A DNA stretch of 64,000 nucleotides from an uncultured bacterium (GTDB lineage: Bacteria; Spirochaetota; Leptospiria; Leptospirales; Leptonemataceae). The notes beneath the pieces were generated by a model. That model did no database searches and was not told the origin of the DNA. It saw nothing but the letters and a program-made list of their open reading frames with translations. Made by a program: the position numbers and the translations under genes. Within the stretch, counting starts at the first letter, position 1. The number at the start of each line of letters is the position of its first letter. Positions 23,177 through 33,432 of this stretch are shown here, piece after piece. The stretch is from NCBI GenBank assembly GCA_937928085.1, contig CALFVU010000005.1, forward strand, positions 60,641 through 124,640, in the 5' to 3' direction.

Positions 23177-24190
23177 TCACTTTTTTTTTGCGAAAGGATG
23201 TGTATTTCTATAATGTTCTTTTAATTTTGCTTTACTTAAATGAGTGTAGATTTGGGTTGTTCTTAAATTTGAATGTCCTAAAAATTCTTGGACAATTCTT
23301 ATATCTAATCCTTCAGTTAGTAAATCAGTTGCAAACGAATGACGAAATTTATGAGGATACATACTAGAAATTTTTATAAGATTTTGGTAAAGTTTAAATC
23401 GATCTCGAACTCCTCTATCTGTTAATGGTTTTCCTTGAAAGTTTATAAATAGTTGATCACATTTAGGAGAAAGATAATTTCTATAAGAAACATAATTATG
23501 TAGAGCTTCTAAAGCATACTTTCCAAAAAAAATCCATCTTTCTTTTTGATTTTTTCCAAAAATTATAATTTCCTCTTTAACTTTGTTCATATCAGTAAGG
23601 ATATCTTGTATTTTTAAACTTAATATTTCTGAAATTCTTGCACCTGTAGAATAAAGACTCTCGATAAGTGCTCTATCTCGATGTAATAAAGCCAGTTTTT
23701 TTATATCTAAGTGTTGTTTAAGTTCATTCTCGAAAAAATCAAAGATTTGATTTAGCTCATAATATTTAAAATTCTCGGGGAGATTTTTCTTATGCTTTGG
23801 AATAGAAATCATAACAGGATTTTTTTCTATGAAATGGTTTTTTACAAAATAAGAGTATAATTTTTTTATAGAAGTGATTTTTCTTTTTCTGCTCGAAATC
23901 GATAATTTTTTATTTGATTCTCCAATTTTTTTATTTTCATTCGAAATTTCGTAGAAATAATTTCGAATCACTTCTTGATTCACTTTCTTTACATAAATCT
24001 GATTTTGGATTAAATATAAAAAGAAATCCACAACATCATTTAAATATGCCCTAACTGTATGGTTAGACACCTTTTTTTCGTAATATAAGTAATTAAAGAA
24101 CTTTATAAAATATTCTAAATATTCTTCTTTAAGATTTTTTGCATTTTGTGTAATATAAAATTTTGATAAAATTTCATTAAGTGGATTCAT
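23177..24190 (-). CDS. Tyrosine recombinase XerC/XerD-like
   Basis: The 337-residue integrase-type protein has a SAM-like core-binding N-terminus and the catalytic set: Arg in [24 protein letters not shown] (His-x2-Arg), [13 protein letters not shown] with the nucleophilic Tyr. It probably resolves chromosome dimers at a dif site, though a mobile-element integrase is possible; no att repeats or cargo are visible, and the gene sits among housekeeping genes. It is somewhat longer than typical XerC/D (about 300 residues). It is co-directional with the upstream membrane protein gene, five bases apart. Confidence 0.88.
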   Translation of the reverse strand: MNPLNEILSKFYITQNAKNLKEEYLEYFIKFFNYLYYEKKVSNHTVRAYLNDVVDFFLYLIQNQIYVKKVNQEVIRNYFYEISNENKKIGESNKKLSISSRKRKITSIKKLYSYFVKNHFIEKNPVMISIPKHKKNLPENFKYYELNQIFDFFENELKQHLDIKKLALLHRDRALIESLYSTGARISEILSLKIQDILTDMNKVKEEIIIFGKNQKERWIFFGKYALEALHNYVSYRNYLSPKCDQLFINFQGKPLTDRGVRDRFKLYQNLIKISSMYPHKFRHSFATDLLTEGLDIRIVQEFLGHSNLRTTQIYTHLSKAKLKEHYRNTHPFAKKK

Positions 24191-24195
24191 GGAAA

Positions 24196-25035
24196 TTATT
24201 TTTCTGAAATTTTATGTTGTCTATCATCTTTCGTTAGCTCTTTAGATATACTTGTATCTTGTTGTTGTAAAGTTTTATCAAAAAGTAAATTTTGGCTTTC
24301 GGTTTGAGATTCTGTTGAATTTTCAATACGAAATGCTTCTGAGGTTTCTAATTTGATTTGAGTGAATGCTAAAGATAAAATCAATTTATAAAAAATATAT
24401 ATATTCAAAAATACAATCAAAGAAGAAACAACATAAAAAAATGTTTCGAATGTAGCAAAAGATATATTTTGCTTTTGTAAAAATTGGTATAAAATTCCTA
24501 TATCGGATTTATAGGGGTTTTTAGAGAAATCCAGTAAGTCATAGAAACTATAAAAAATCAAAAAACTTTGTATTATGCTAAACGTAATCATAGCAAATTT
24601 TTGATTCAAAAAATAAATTATGATCAAAACAAAAAACCAACCAAAACTTACATAAAAGCCTAAACTGGGTATTCGCACTAAAATAAAAGAGATCAAAAAT
24701 AAAATTCCACAAAAAACAAAAAAAATCAAATCCTCTAAATTTTTTTGTATAATCAATCTAAGAAACAAACTCCCTGTAAGAAGAGTTCCTATGTAGCCTG
24801 CTAAAGCGGTAAGAACAAACCCAAAAATAGGCATAGAACCCTTCACTATAGTTTTTCCGATTTCATTTTTTTCAATATGGAATTCTACCCAATCTACATT
24901 AAAAAAAACAGAAACCAAACTATGCCATAATTCGTGTATTAAAACCGAAAGCATTTTAAACGGAAATAAAAAAATACTTTCCCAAAATACAAAACTCATA
25001 AGAAATGTTAGAAATAGAATCCAAAAAAAAGTCAT
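24196..25035 (-). CDS. M50B-like membrane metalloprotease
   Basis: This polytopic membrane protein (about 279 residues from ATG 25035) has HELWH in the first third, a zinc-binding HExxH, next to a helix, as in the M50B-like peptidase group. Several more hydrophobic segments follow, then a polar Ser/Thr/Gln-rich tail of about 50 residues. A longer frame starts at TTG 25086, inside mnmC on the other strand; I see no ribosome site for it. Substrate and true peptidase activity are unknown. It probably shares a transcript with the recombinase gene. Confidence 0.65.
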   Translation of the reverse strand: MTFFWILFLTFLMSFVFWESIFLFPFKMLSVLIHELWHSLVSVFFNVDWVEFHIEKNEIGKTIVKGSMPIFGFVLTALAGYIGTLLTGSLFLRLIIQKNLEDLIFFVFCGILFLISFILVRIPSLGFYVSFGWFFVLIIIYFLNQKFAMITFSIIQSFLIFYSFYDLLDFSKNPYKSDIGILYQFLQKQNISFATFETFFYVVSSLIVFLNIYIFYKLILSLAFTQIKLETSEAFRIENSTESQTESQNLLFDKTLQQQDTSISKELTKDDRQHKISEK

Positions 25036-25050
25036 TAATGGAATTATCGT

Positions 25051-26925
25051 ATGTTTAGTGAAAGATTTCAAGATATTTATTTTCAAAAAAATGCTGTAGA
25101 AGAGTCCCGATATGTATTTTTAGAAGGGAATCAACTGTCAGAAAAATTCAATACTTCTCAAGATTTTTCTATATGTGAATTAGGTTTTGGAACGGGACTA
25201 AATTTTTTATTAACTTCTGAATTGTTTTTAAAAACAAATCATAATGGGATTTTGTATTATTACTCCATAGAAAAATATCCTTTAAGCATCAGCGAAATAA
25301 GGGATGCTCTTTTGCAGTTTCCACAAATTAAAAACTATGCAAATCAATTGTTGGATTTATTAAAGCTAATGTATTATCCCACTATAGGTTTTCTTACGTT
25401 TTATTTTGATCCGAGAATAAGAGTTACTCTTTTATTAGGAGATGTTTTGGAGATGTTAAGTGAAATTCATAATTCTTATTTTGATTGTTGGTATTTAGAT
25501 GGTTTTTCTCCAGCTAAAAATCCAGAAATGTGGAGACAAGAAATCTACTTCGAAATGGCAAGACTTTCGAAACCAAAAGCAACATTTGCTACTTTTTCTT
25601 GTGCTAGAGTAGTGAAAGAAGGTCTACAAAAAGCTAATTTTTTTGTGCAAAAACGTAAAGGTTTTGAAAAAAAGAAAGAAATGTTAGTAGGTTATTATTT
25701 AGGAATAAGTCACTACAAAAAAAGATTATTCAAAAAAATAGGAATCATCGGTGGTGGAATAGCTGGGATTTCTACAGCTTTATTTCTTTTAAAACGAGGT
25801 TATGAAGTACATCTTTTTGAAAAAAATCCTTATATGATGATGGAAACTTCTAGCGTACCCTCTGCTTTGGTGATGCCATATTTTGCATCCTCGCGAAATC
25901 CCATAACAGATCTTACATTGGTTTCTTATAATTTTATTGTCTCGATGTTGTATCAAATAAAATATTTTAAGGATGAATCTTTTCGAAAATGGATTTTAAT
26001 TCAAAATATACGAAACAGAGAAAAATTAAAAAAAATAAGTGATATTTATAAAATTTCTAAGCAATCTTTAAGACATTATAAAAACTTATATTTTGTTAAG
26101 GCGTTAGTGATTGATCAAAAAAAATTATTTTTTTTATTAGAACAACTTTTATTTTCTTATCAAAATTTTTTTTATTATCCCAATACAGAAATTATACAGA
26201 TTTTAGATGAAGGTGAATATGTTTATTTAATGGATAAAAAATCAAACGTATATGTATCCGAAGTTGTTGTTTTTTGTAATTCAAATCAAGTTACAAATTT
26301 TTTTGATTATATACAAATTCAAAATATTCGAGGCCAGTTATTACAAATCAAAGAAAAATATATAAAAGGTCTAAAAAGAAACATAATAGCAGAAATTTCG
26401 ATTTTAAAGAATAAACAAAATATTTACATAGGATCTTCGTATGAAAATTATAAACATCAACTTGAAAGAGATCCCCAATCTGATGAATATATCTTAAATA
26501 AATTAAAAATTCATTGTCCTTTATTGTTTCAGCAAATTGCTAGTAGCACAAATACAGGCTTTGAATTTCTGATTCCTTCAAGTGCTTTTGTTGGATTTCG
26601 TAGTCAGTCAAAGGATTATATACCTAATATAGGAAATGCCATTGATGAAAACAAATATATAGAATACTTAACGACAGTTTTTTATAATAAAAAAAGCAAT
26701 TATTTTCAAGTTCCTTTATTTTGCTTGGAAAGAATTTTTTTGAATACTTCTCATGGTTCTAGGGGATATACAACTTCTTTTTTAGGAGGAGAACTCATTG
26801 CTTCTTTAATTGCAGATAACCCAATTCCTATAGGAAAAAAATTATTTCATACTCTACATCCTCACAGATTTCTTTTTCGAAAATGGAAAAAAAATAAATC
26901 TTATTTTAGACAAAAGAGTCAATAA
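25051..26925 (+). CDS. mnmC: Bifunctional tRNA wobble-uridine modification enzyme MnmC
   Basis: The 624-residue protein fuses two domains. The N-terminal SAM methyltransferase (DUF752 type; CELGFGTGLNFLL, WYLDGFSPAKNPEMW) is followed, from about residue 230, by an FAD oxidoreductase (IGIIGGGIAGISTALFLLKRGYEV and late GSRGYTTSFLGGELIAS). MnmC demodifies cmnm5U to nm5U and then methylates it to mnm5(s2)U at position 34 of certain tRNAs. ATG 25051 is the only plausible start (an upstream in-frame stop is at 25036). The divergent peptidase gene begins only 15 bases away. Confidence 0.9.
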   Translation: MFSERFQDIYFQKNAVEESRYVFLEGNQLSEKFNTSQDFSICELGFGTGLNFLLTSELFLKTNHNGILYYYSIEKYPLSISEIRDALLQFPQIKNYANQLLDLLKLMYYPTIGFLTFYFDPRIRVTLLLGDVLEMLSEIHNSYFDCWYLDGFSPAKNPEMWRQEIYFEMARLSKPKATFATFSCARVVKEGLQKANFFVQKRKGFEKKKEMLVGYYLGISHYKKRLFKKIGIIGGGIAGISTALFLLKRGYEVHLFEKNPYMMMETSSVPSALVMPYFASSRNPITDLTLVSYNFIVSMLYQIKYFKDESFRKWILIQNIRNREKLKKISDIYKISKQSLRHYKNLYFVKALVIDQKKLFFLLEQLLFSYQNFFYYPNTEIIQILDEGEYVYLMDKKSNVYVSEVVVFCNSNQVTNFFDYIQIQNIRGQLLQIKEKYIKGLKRNIIAEISILKNKQNIYIGSSYENYKHQLERDPQSDEYILNKLKIHCPLLFQQIASSTNTGFEFLIPSSAFVGFRSQSKDYIPNIGNAIDENKYIEYLTTVFYNKKSNYFQVPLFCLERIFLNTSHGSRGYTTSFLGGELIASLIADNPIPIGKKLFHTLHPHRFLFRKWKKNKSYFRQKSQ

Positions 26926-26998
26926 TCGAAAAAAAAATTAAAATTTAAGTGTTTAGAAATATTAAATCTTTCGTTTTTAATTATGAAGGAGGTTATCC

Positions 26999-27919
26999 GT
27001 GAGAAATATTACATTAGAAACAAAAGAAAAATCAGACTCAAGCTCAGGTGTTTCAAGAAAAGATACATTAAAAATGATTGGAATAGGTGTTATCAGTTCT
27101 TTGATATCTAAGTATTTTATAAAACCTATTCAAGCACAAGAAAAAAAAAGCGAAATTGTTCTACCAGAGTTGCCACCCCCTTCTGATAACGAAGATGTGA
27201 TTATTACGATGATGAGAGATTTACAGAAGGCTCTTCAAAAACCAATGGAAGAACGCCATTGGGTTATGGTAATTGACACAAGAAAATGTGTAGGTTGTCA
27301 TGCTTGTACTATATCTTGTGTTGTAGAAAATAAACTACCTCCAGGTACGGTATATAGGCCTGTCATGGAACAAGAATTGGGAACGTATCCTAATGTTTCT
27401 ATGCGTTTTATCCCAAGACCTTGTATGCAATGTAGTAATGCTCCTTGTGTGGGGTCCTGTCCGGTAAATGCAACCTGGATTAGAAAAGATGGAATTGTAG
27501 AAATCGATTACGAGCAATGTATAGGATGTAGATATTGTATTTCAGCTTGTCCTTATGGTGCAAGAGTGTTTGATTCTGGATTCTATTATACAGATTCTAC
27601 ACCTAAACATCAAGAATTTTTATATGGAAAAGAAAATGCTTCTGAGTACGAGAAAATACCAAATTATGAATATGGAATTGAGTGGAAAAGAACTTCGCAT
27701 AGTTCTCCAATAGGTAATGCTAGAAAGTGTCAGTTTTGTTTACATAGAATTGAACTAGGATTATTGCCTATGTGTGTTGTTACTTGTATTGGTAGGGCTA
27801 CATATTTTGGTGATCTCAAAGATCCCGATAGTTTAATAGCTAAACTAGCTTCCAAGAATAATCAAATTCTTCTAAAAGAAGAATTAGGAACAAAACCCAA
27901 TGTAATTTATTTAATTTAA
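26999..27919 (+). CDS. ttrB: Tetrathionate reductase-like iron-sulfur subunit (TtrB/PsrB type)
   Basis: The 306-residue ferredoxin-like subunit has several Cys clusters ([43 protein letters not shown] and a later CVVTC) suited to four [4Fe-4S] clusters that carry electrons to or from the molybdenum subunit. The N-terminus has a Tat-like signal with SRKDTLK (residues 19-25) before a hydrophobic stretch, Arg-Lys instead of Arg-Arg. It uses a GTG start with AAGGAGG six bases upstream. The gene order FeS-NrfD-Mo subunit matches Salmonella ttrBCA. The substrate is inferred; other sulfur or arsenic oxyanions are possible. Confidence 0.8.
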   Translation: MRNITLETKEKSDSSSGVSRKDTLKMIGIGVISSLISKYFIKPIQAQEKKSEIVLPELPPPSDNEDVIITMMRDLQKALQKPMEERHWVMVIDTRKCVGCHACTISCVVENKLPPGTVYRPVMEQELGTYPNVSMRFIPRPCMQCSNAPCVGSCPVNATWIRKDGIVEIDYEQCIGCRYCISACPYGARVFDSGFYYTDSTPKHQEFLYGKENASEYEKIPNYEYGIEWKRTSHSSPIGNARKCQFCLHRIELGLLPMCVVTCIGRATYFGDLKDPDSLIAKLASKNNQILLKEELGTKPNVIYLI

Positions 27920-27938
27920 TTTTCAAAAGGAGTCAGAT

Positions 27939-29234
27939 ATGCAATATATACAAGAAATCAAGAATTATATATTTCCACAAGATCAGACTAAAGGGCAAAA
28001 AATACTAACTTATTTAGCTTTAATTTTTTTTATTATAGGTTTAGTAGGTTTTGTTGATAGAATGTATAATGGTCATACAAATGCCAATTATGGTAGTTAT
28101 GTTCCGTGGGGATTATGGATTGCAGGATATCTTTATTTAATTGGTTTGTCTTCTGGAGTATTCGTAATGACAGCTCTAGTGTATGTCTTTAATGTTAAGG
28201 TTTTAGAAAAGATAGGAAAGATGGCTTTACTTCTCGCATTAGCTACTCTTGTAGCAGCTCTTTTGACTGTTTGGAGTGATTTAGGTCATATGGATAGAGC
28301 TTGGAGGCTTTCCTTAAGAACCAGTTTTCAATCTGTGATGGGTTGGATGTCTTGGCTTTATAGTTCTTATGCAATATTATTAACTATTGAATTATGGTTT
28401 GCTTTGAAACCCGATTTAGTTAAATATTCAAACGAAAATTCTTTAAGAGGAAAAATATGTAATTTCCTAAACTTTGGAAAAAAAGAATTAACAGATGCTG
28501 ACAAAGAGAAATACAAAAGGATTTTAAAGATTTTAGGTAGTATTGGTATTCCTCTTGCTATTTCATTTAGTGGTTCTGTAGGTGCTATTTTTGGTGTTGT
28601 TGGTGCAAGATCTTACTGGCATTCTGGAATTACACCTATTATCTTTTTAGTTGGTGGTTTACTTTCGGGTTCTTCTCTACTTGCTTTTATACTGATGTTT
28701 TGGAGACCTTCTATTTCTGAGGAGGAATTCCAAAATATTATGAAGTACATAGGAAATCTTATGTTAGGTTTATTGCTTTTTTTTGTTTTATTAGAATGGG
28801 CAGAGTTTTCCGTTATATTATGGAAGGTATTTCTTTGGGATACTACTCATGTTTTTGATCCTCATGCTGAATCTTATAAAATAATAGTAGCAGGTCCTTT
28901 TTGGTGGGTATTTTGGATTATCCATCTTGGTTTTGGTGTTATCGTACCATTATATTTTTTAGTAAAAGAAAAATCTCCAAAAAACGTTGCTATTGCCGGA
29001 GGTTTGATTGCTTTTACTTTTATTTCAGTGCGTTTAAACATAGTAATTCCAGGCATGGTAGTTCCTTTATTTGAAGAGTTAATCGGTACTTACGCAGGTC
29101 CAGGTCTAACCTTTGATTATGTTCCCTCATTATTTGAATGGCTTGTGTTTTTCTTTACTGTATCCCTTGGTGCGTGGGTTTTTATTTTAGGAAAATCCTT
29201 ATTACCTATAATGGATATTGAAAATCATCAATAG
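27939..29234 (+). CDS. ttrC: NrfD-family quinol-interacting membrane subunit (TtrC/PsrC type)
   Basis: The 431-residue protein has about nine to ten hydrophobic helices, with conserved NYGSYVPWGLWIA and LSSGVFVMTALVYVF segments of the NrfD family near the N-terminus. These subunits exchange electrons with the quinone pool and anchor the periplasmic FeS and molybdenum subunits. AAAGGAG precedes the ATG, and the gene lies 19 bases after ttrB. It is longer than Salmonella TtrC, with a charged loop (KKELTDADKEKYKR) near residue 185. Confidence 0.85.
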   Translation: MQYIQEIKNYIFPQDQTKGQKILTYLALIFFIIGLVGFVDRMYNGHTNANYGSYVPWGLWIAGYLYLIGLSSGVFVMTALVYVFNVKVLEKIGKMALLLALATLVAALLTVWSDLGHMDRAWRLSLRTSFQSVMGWMSWLYSSYAILLTIELWFALKPDLVKYSNENSLRGKICNFLNFGKKELTDADKEKYKRILKILGSIGIPLAISFSGSVGAIFGVVGARSYWHSGITPIIFLVGGLLSGSSLLAFILMFWRPSISEEEFQNIMKYIGNLMLGLLLFFVLLEWAEFSVILWKVFLWDTTHVFDPHAESYKIIVAGPFWWVFWIIHLGFGVIVPLYFLVKEKSPKNVAIAGGLIAFTFISVRLNIVIPGMVVPLFEELIGTYAGPGLTFDYVPSLFEWLVFFFTVSLGAWVFILGKSLLPIMDIENHQ

Positions 29235-29245
29235 GAGACGATATT

Positions 29246-32200
29246 ATGAAAACAAAATTATCAAGAAAAAACTTTTTAAAGTTAGGTATTGCAACAGGTG
29301 GAGCTACTTTATTGGGTGAGTGCGGAAATTTGGGAAGGGTTACGCCTGAGTTTAAAGATGATTATCCATTAAATAAACCAGAAAATGTTATTTACTCTTC
29401 TTGTTTACAGTGTAATACAGGATGTGGAATTAAAGTAAAAATTGTAGATGGAGTTGTGTCTAAAATTGACGGTAATCCACTTGCCCCTCATGCAATGTAT
29501 CCTCATTTAAATTATCAATCTCCAGTTACCTCATTGTCTTATATTGATGGGGCAATATGCCCAAAAGGTCAGGCTGGAATTCAAACAGCTTATGATCCTT
29601 ACAGGCTTCTTAAAGTTTTAAAAAGAGCTGGCAAAAGAGGAGAAAATAAATGGGTTAGCATTTCTTTTGAACAAGCAATTCAAGAAATCGTTGAAGGTGG
29701 AAAGCTATTTTCCCATGTAAAAGGAGAGGAAGATCGTGTTGTTACGGGATTAAAAGATATTTATAAACTTCGAGATCCTAAAATAATGAAGGAGATGGCA
29801 GACGAAGTAAAACATATAAAAGAAATAGCTAAAGAAGTTAATTCTAATAAAAAACCAAAAGAAGAATTAAAACAAGTAATAGAAGCTTTTAAAACAAAAT
29901 TTAAAGATTATTTAGATACACTAATTGACCCCGAACATCCCGATTTAGGTCCAATCAATAACCAGCTTGTTTTTATGTATGGTAGACTTAAGGCTGGAAG
30001 AAGTGATTTTATTAAAAGGTTTATAAATGAATCTTTTGGAAGTACTAATATACATGGACATACTACTATATGTCAAGGAAGTCTATATTTCGCTGGAAAA
30101 GCAATGAGTGCTCAGTGGGACTATGACGAAAAATCCAAACGTGCAAAATGGATAGGCGGAGATAAGTTTTACTGGCAAGGAGATATTGGTAATTCAGAAT
30201 TTATAATTTTTGTTGGAGCGAATATATTTGATGGAAATTATGGTCCACCAGGTCGAAATTCAAGATTAATGACATCTTTAGTAAATGGAAAGGTTAAATA
30301 TATTGTGATTGATCCAAGAGCTGGAAAAACTGCTTCTAAGTCTGATAAATGGATACCGATAAAGCCAGGAACAGATGGAGCGTTTGCAATGGCAGTGATT
30401 CGTTATCTAATAGAAAACGAAATCATTAATAAAACTTACTTAGAAAATGCAAATAAAGGAGCCGCTAAACAAGATAACGAACCCAACTGGACTAATGCAA
30501 CTTGGTTAGTGGATATAGAGTCTGGGAAATTTTATAGAGCAGGAAAAATAAGAAAAGTTTCTAAAGACGGCGAACCATACGAAGATGAATTATTTGCTGT
30601 AATGAAAAATGGTGTATTGGTACCTTTTGATGTAAATGGAGAAACCAACACTGAAGGTGATTTATTTGTTGATACAGAAATTCAAGGAAAAAAAATTAAA
30701 TCTGTATTACAATTAATTAAAGAATCTGCTTTCGAAAAAACATATAAAGAATGGGCTGAAATTTGTGGTATAGAAGAAAAAGATGTTTTATATGTTGCAA
30801 AAGAATTATCGAAATATATTAAAAATCGAAAAGCTGTAGTAGATATACATAGAGGTGTTTCTCAACATACAAATGGTTTTTATAATTCATTAGCATGGAA
30901 TACTGTAAACGCCTTAATAGGCAATTTCGACTATAAAGGTGGATTCATTAGAGCATCTGTGTTTGATGTATCTGGGAAAAAAGAAGAACAACCTTTCCGT
31001 TTATCAAAATTATTAAAATCTAAGATGTCTCCTTTTGGTATTAGCATCATTCGGCATGATATAAAATACGAAGAAACAACAATTTTCGAAGGATATCCTT
31101 CTAAAAGACCATTTTATCCTCATTCAAGTGATATTTATCAAGAAATTATACCTTCTATAAGAGATCAGTATCCATATCCAGCTAAAGCATTAATTCTTTA
31201 TATGGGTTCTCCAGTGTATGGTTTACCTGCAGGTCATGTCTTGATTGATGCCTTAATGGATGTAGAAAAGCTTCCATTGTTTATTGCAATAGATATAACA
31301 ATTGGGGAAACTTCGTTATATGCGGATTATATTTTTCCCGATTTGACTTATTTAGAAAGATGGGAATTTCAGGGATCTCATGCCGGTTTTGCTAGTAAAA
31401 TTCAACCTGTTCGTCAACCCGCTATTGCTCCTATCCCCGAAACAGTAAAAGTATTTGGAGAAGAAATGCCTATTTCTTTGGAATCATTTTTGATGGCTTG
31501 TGCAGAAAAATTACAAATGCCCAACTTTGGTAAAAATGGTTTTAAGGAAGCTGGAGATTTCCTCCGACCTGAAGATTTTTACTTAAAATGTGTAGCAAAT
31601 ATTGCTTATGATGGAGAGCCAGTTCCGGATGCAACTGATGAAGAAATTGATATTTTTGTTAAAGCAAGAAAACATTTGCCAAAATCAGTCTTTGATATAG
31701 AAAAATGGAAAAAAGCTTTAAATAATGATGAAACTCTATTCAGAAAAGTAGTTTATGTTTTGAATCGCGGAGGACGATTCCAAAATTATGACAAATCTTA
31801 CGATGGTGTTTTTGTAAAAAATAAATATGGAAAATTGATCAATCTATATTCTGAAAAAGTAGCAACTACAAAAAACAGCATAACTGGCAAAAAATTTTAT
31901 GGTTACGCAAAATATATTCCGATTTCTAATTCTAAAGGAGAAGAATTGACTTTTACAGAAGAATACAATCTAAGTTTGATTACCAGTAGAACGATTTCCA
32001 TGACAAAATCTAGAACTATAAGTAATTATTGGTTACTTGCTCTTATGCCCGAAAATCATATTCTTATCAATAGTATAGATGCTAACAAATTAAAATTAAA
32101 AAATGGGGATCGAGTTTTAGTAGTTTCTCCACAAAATCCAGAAGGTGTATGGATTATAGGTCCCAATCAAGAAAAGAAAAAAATGATTGGAAAAATAAAA

Positions 32201-32440
32201 ATAATTGAGGGCATACGTCCGGGTGTAATTTCTTTCTATTTGGGATATGGTCATTGGGCTTATGGTTCAAGTGATATAGAAATTAATGGAAAGAAAATTA
32301 AAAAAGATAAAAGAAGAGATACTGGAATTCATGCGAATGCTGCGATGGTTTTTGATCCGTATTTAAAAAGTTCCTTAACAGACTTAGTTGGTGGTTCTGT
32401 TTCTTTCTATGATTCTAAAGTAAAACTAGTCAAAGTTTAA
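29246..32440 (+). CDS. ttrA: Tetrathionate reductase-like molybdopterin catalytic subunit
   Basis: The 1,064-residue molybdopterin oxidoreductase has an N-terminal [4Fe-4S] motif (Cys53, Cys56, Cys60, Cys105) and a probable molybdenum-ligand cysteine (Cys276 in ICQGS). Segments such as KRAGKRGENKW, FEQAIQEIVEGGKLF, NRGGRFQNYD and the C-terminal LVGGSVSFYDSKVKLVKV align by eye with TtrA rather than with NapA or NarG. Residues 163-225 form a charged helical insertion relative to the Salmonella protein as I remember it. The N-terminus has a Tat-like SRKNFLK (residues 6-12) and hydrophobic stretch, implying export as a complex. Tetrathionate is the best guess; arsenate, selenate or polysulfide cannot be excluded. 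Confidence 0.8.
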   Translation: MKTKLSRKNFLKLGIATGGATLLGECGNLGRVTPEFKDDYPLNKPENVIYSSCLQCNTGCGIKVKIVDGVVSKIDGNPLAPHAMYPHLNYQSPVTSLSYIDGAICPKGQAGIQTAYDPYRLLKVLKRAGKRGENKWVSISFEQAIQEIVEGGKLFSHVKGEEDRVVTGLKDIYKLRDPKIMKEMADEVKHIKEIAKEVNSNKKPKEELKQVIEAFKTKFKDYLDTLIDPEHPDLGPINNQLVFMYGRLKAGRSDFIKRFINESFGSTNIHGHTTICQGSLYFAGKAMSAQWDYDEKSKRAKWIGGDKFYWQGDIGNSEFIIFVGANIFDGNYGPPGRNSRLMTSLVNGKVKYIVIDPRAGKTASKSDKWIPIKPGTDGAFAMAVIRYLIENEIINKTYLENANKGAAKQDNEPNWTNATWLVDIESGKFYRAGKIRKVSKDGEPYEDELFAVMKNGVLVPFDVNGETNTEGDLFVDTEIQGKKIKSVLQLIKESAFEKTYKEWAEICGIEEKDVLYVAKELSKYIKNRKAVVDIHRGVSQHTNGFYNSLAWNTVNALIGNFDYKGGFIRASVFDVSGKKEEQPFRLSKLLKSKMSPFGISIIRHDIKYEETTIFEGYPSKRPFYPHSSDIYQEIIPSIRDQYPYPAKALILYMGSPVYGLPAGHVLIDALMDVEKLPLFIAIDITIGETSLYADYIFPDLTYLERWEFQGSHAGFASKIQPVRQPAIAPIPETVKVFGEEMPISLESFLMACAEKLQMPNFGKNGFKEAGDFLRPEDFYLKCVANIAYDGEPVPDATDEEIDIFVKARKHLPKSVFDIEKWKKALNNDETLFRKVVYVLNRGGRFQNYDKSYDGVFVKNKYGKLINLYSEKVATTKNSITGKKFYGYAKYIPISNSKGEELTFTEEYNLSLITSRTISMTKSRTISNYWLLALMPENHILINSIDANKLKLKNGDRVLVVSPQNPEGVWIIGPNQEKKKMIGKIKIIEGIRPGVISFYLGYGHWAYGSSDIEINGKKIKKDKRRDTGIHANAAMVFDPYLKSSLTDLVGGSVSFYDSKVKLVKV

Positions 32441-32445
32441 TCTTC

Positions 32446-32476
32446 TTACAGGAAGCCTACTCCAGGCTTCCTGTAA
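32446..32476 (+). terminator. Intrinsic terminator of the ttr operon
   Basis: A 13-bp perfect stem (TTACAGGAAGCCT, 32446-32458, with AGGCTTCCTGTAA, 32464-32476), loop ACTCC, starts six bases after the ttrA stop and is followed by AATCTTTTAATTT. It is much more GC-rich than its surroundings, as expected for a rho-independent terminator. Confidence 0.88.
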
Positions 32477-32520
32477 ATCTTTTAATTTACAATACCATTT
32501 AACATTTAAAAATAGCATTC

Positions 32521-33432
32521 ATGATTTCGATTATAATTATACTTTTGATTTTATCGAATCATTTTTTTTTATATTCTCAAGATTTAAATTTTTACTGGCC
32601 TGTGAACACACATCATTTTGTAATATCATCTACCTTTGGAGAGTCAAGGTTTGATCATTTTCACTCAGGAATTGATATTTCTGGAGGGGGTAATCCAATA
32701 TTTCCTATACAATCATCTAAAATTTTATATCTTGAATTCGAAGGAATGCATACACAAAGATTTATTTCTGGTACTGGAAATCAAATATGGCTAGAACACG
32801 AAAAAGGATACTGGAGTGGGTATTATCATTTAGAGAAAGTCTTTCCACCCGATAGAGGAATTTATTATCATTTAAAAGAAAGTTTTGCTTTAACTGGAAA
32901 TACAGGAAGATCGTTCGGTCCCCATTTACATTTTTTTATCCTCTCTGATTACGGAAAAAAAATTATAAACCCTTTGTTAATTTTACCATTATTAGAAAAA
33001 GATACAACACCTCCCGAAATAGAATTTATAGCTTTTTTAGTTCCAGAAAAAGAAACCATAAAGATTCATCGATTTGTATCTGAAAAAAAGCAAGAAATTC
33101 GTTTAACTCAAAAAAGAGATATATATTTAAAAGTTTACGATATGCCGGATCATAGAAATCTAAAAAGAATTCCTTACAAAATTGAATGGATTTTTAAAAA
33201 TCAAAAAGAAACAAAAAAGAATTTTATAGTTTTTGATTATATAGAAAATCATTATGGAACTCTGTTGCTAAATGGCAAATATAAATTCAATGAAATCTAT
33301 TATTTAGATTTAATAAAATTAGGAAGTTTTGAATATGTGAATGGTGAAAATATAATTACAGTTATAGCTTATGATTTTAATCAAAATAAAGCTCAAAAAA
33401 CTTTTACGTTGAATATCAAAAAAGAGTATTAG
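32521..33432 (+). CDS. Secreted M23-family peptidase (LytM-like)
   Basis: The 303-residue protein has a signal peptide (hydrophobic first 18 residues, LYSQ cleavage region) and an M23 zinc site: His48 and Asp52 in HSGID, and His135/His137 in PHLHF, with His103 in GYYHL. A C-terminal extension of about 140 residues is beta-rich and of unknown fold. It probably cuts peptidoglycan cross-links in the periplasm; all zinc ligands are present, so it is likely active. Its end overlaps the convergent hisG by 17 bases. Confidence 0.88.
   Translation: MISIIIILLILSNHFFLYSQDLNFYWPVNTHHFVISSTFGESRFDHFHSGIDISGGGNPIFPIQSSKILYLEFEGMHTQRFISGTGNQIWLEHEKGYWSGYYHLEKVFPPDRGIYYHLKESFALTGNTGRSFGPHLHFFILSDYGKKIINPLLILPLLEKDTTPPEIEFIAFLVPEKETIKIHRFVSEKKQEIRLTQKRDIYLKVYDMPDHRNLKRIPYKIEWIFKNQKETKKNFIVFDYIENHYGTLLLNGKYKFNEIYYLDLIKLGSFEYVNGENIITVIAYDFNQNKAQKTFTLNIKKEY

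Noticed and set aside
23177..24190. Tyrosine recombinase as a sign of a mobile element
   Set aside because: No flanking direct repeats, tRNA target, phage or cargo genes are visible, and the neighbours are housekeeping genes.
29315..29325. Lipobox-like LGEC in the TtrA N-terminus
   Set aside because: Glu before Cys does not fit a lipobox, and the SRKNFLK Tat-like motif explains the hydrophobic stretch.
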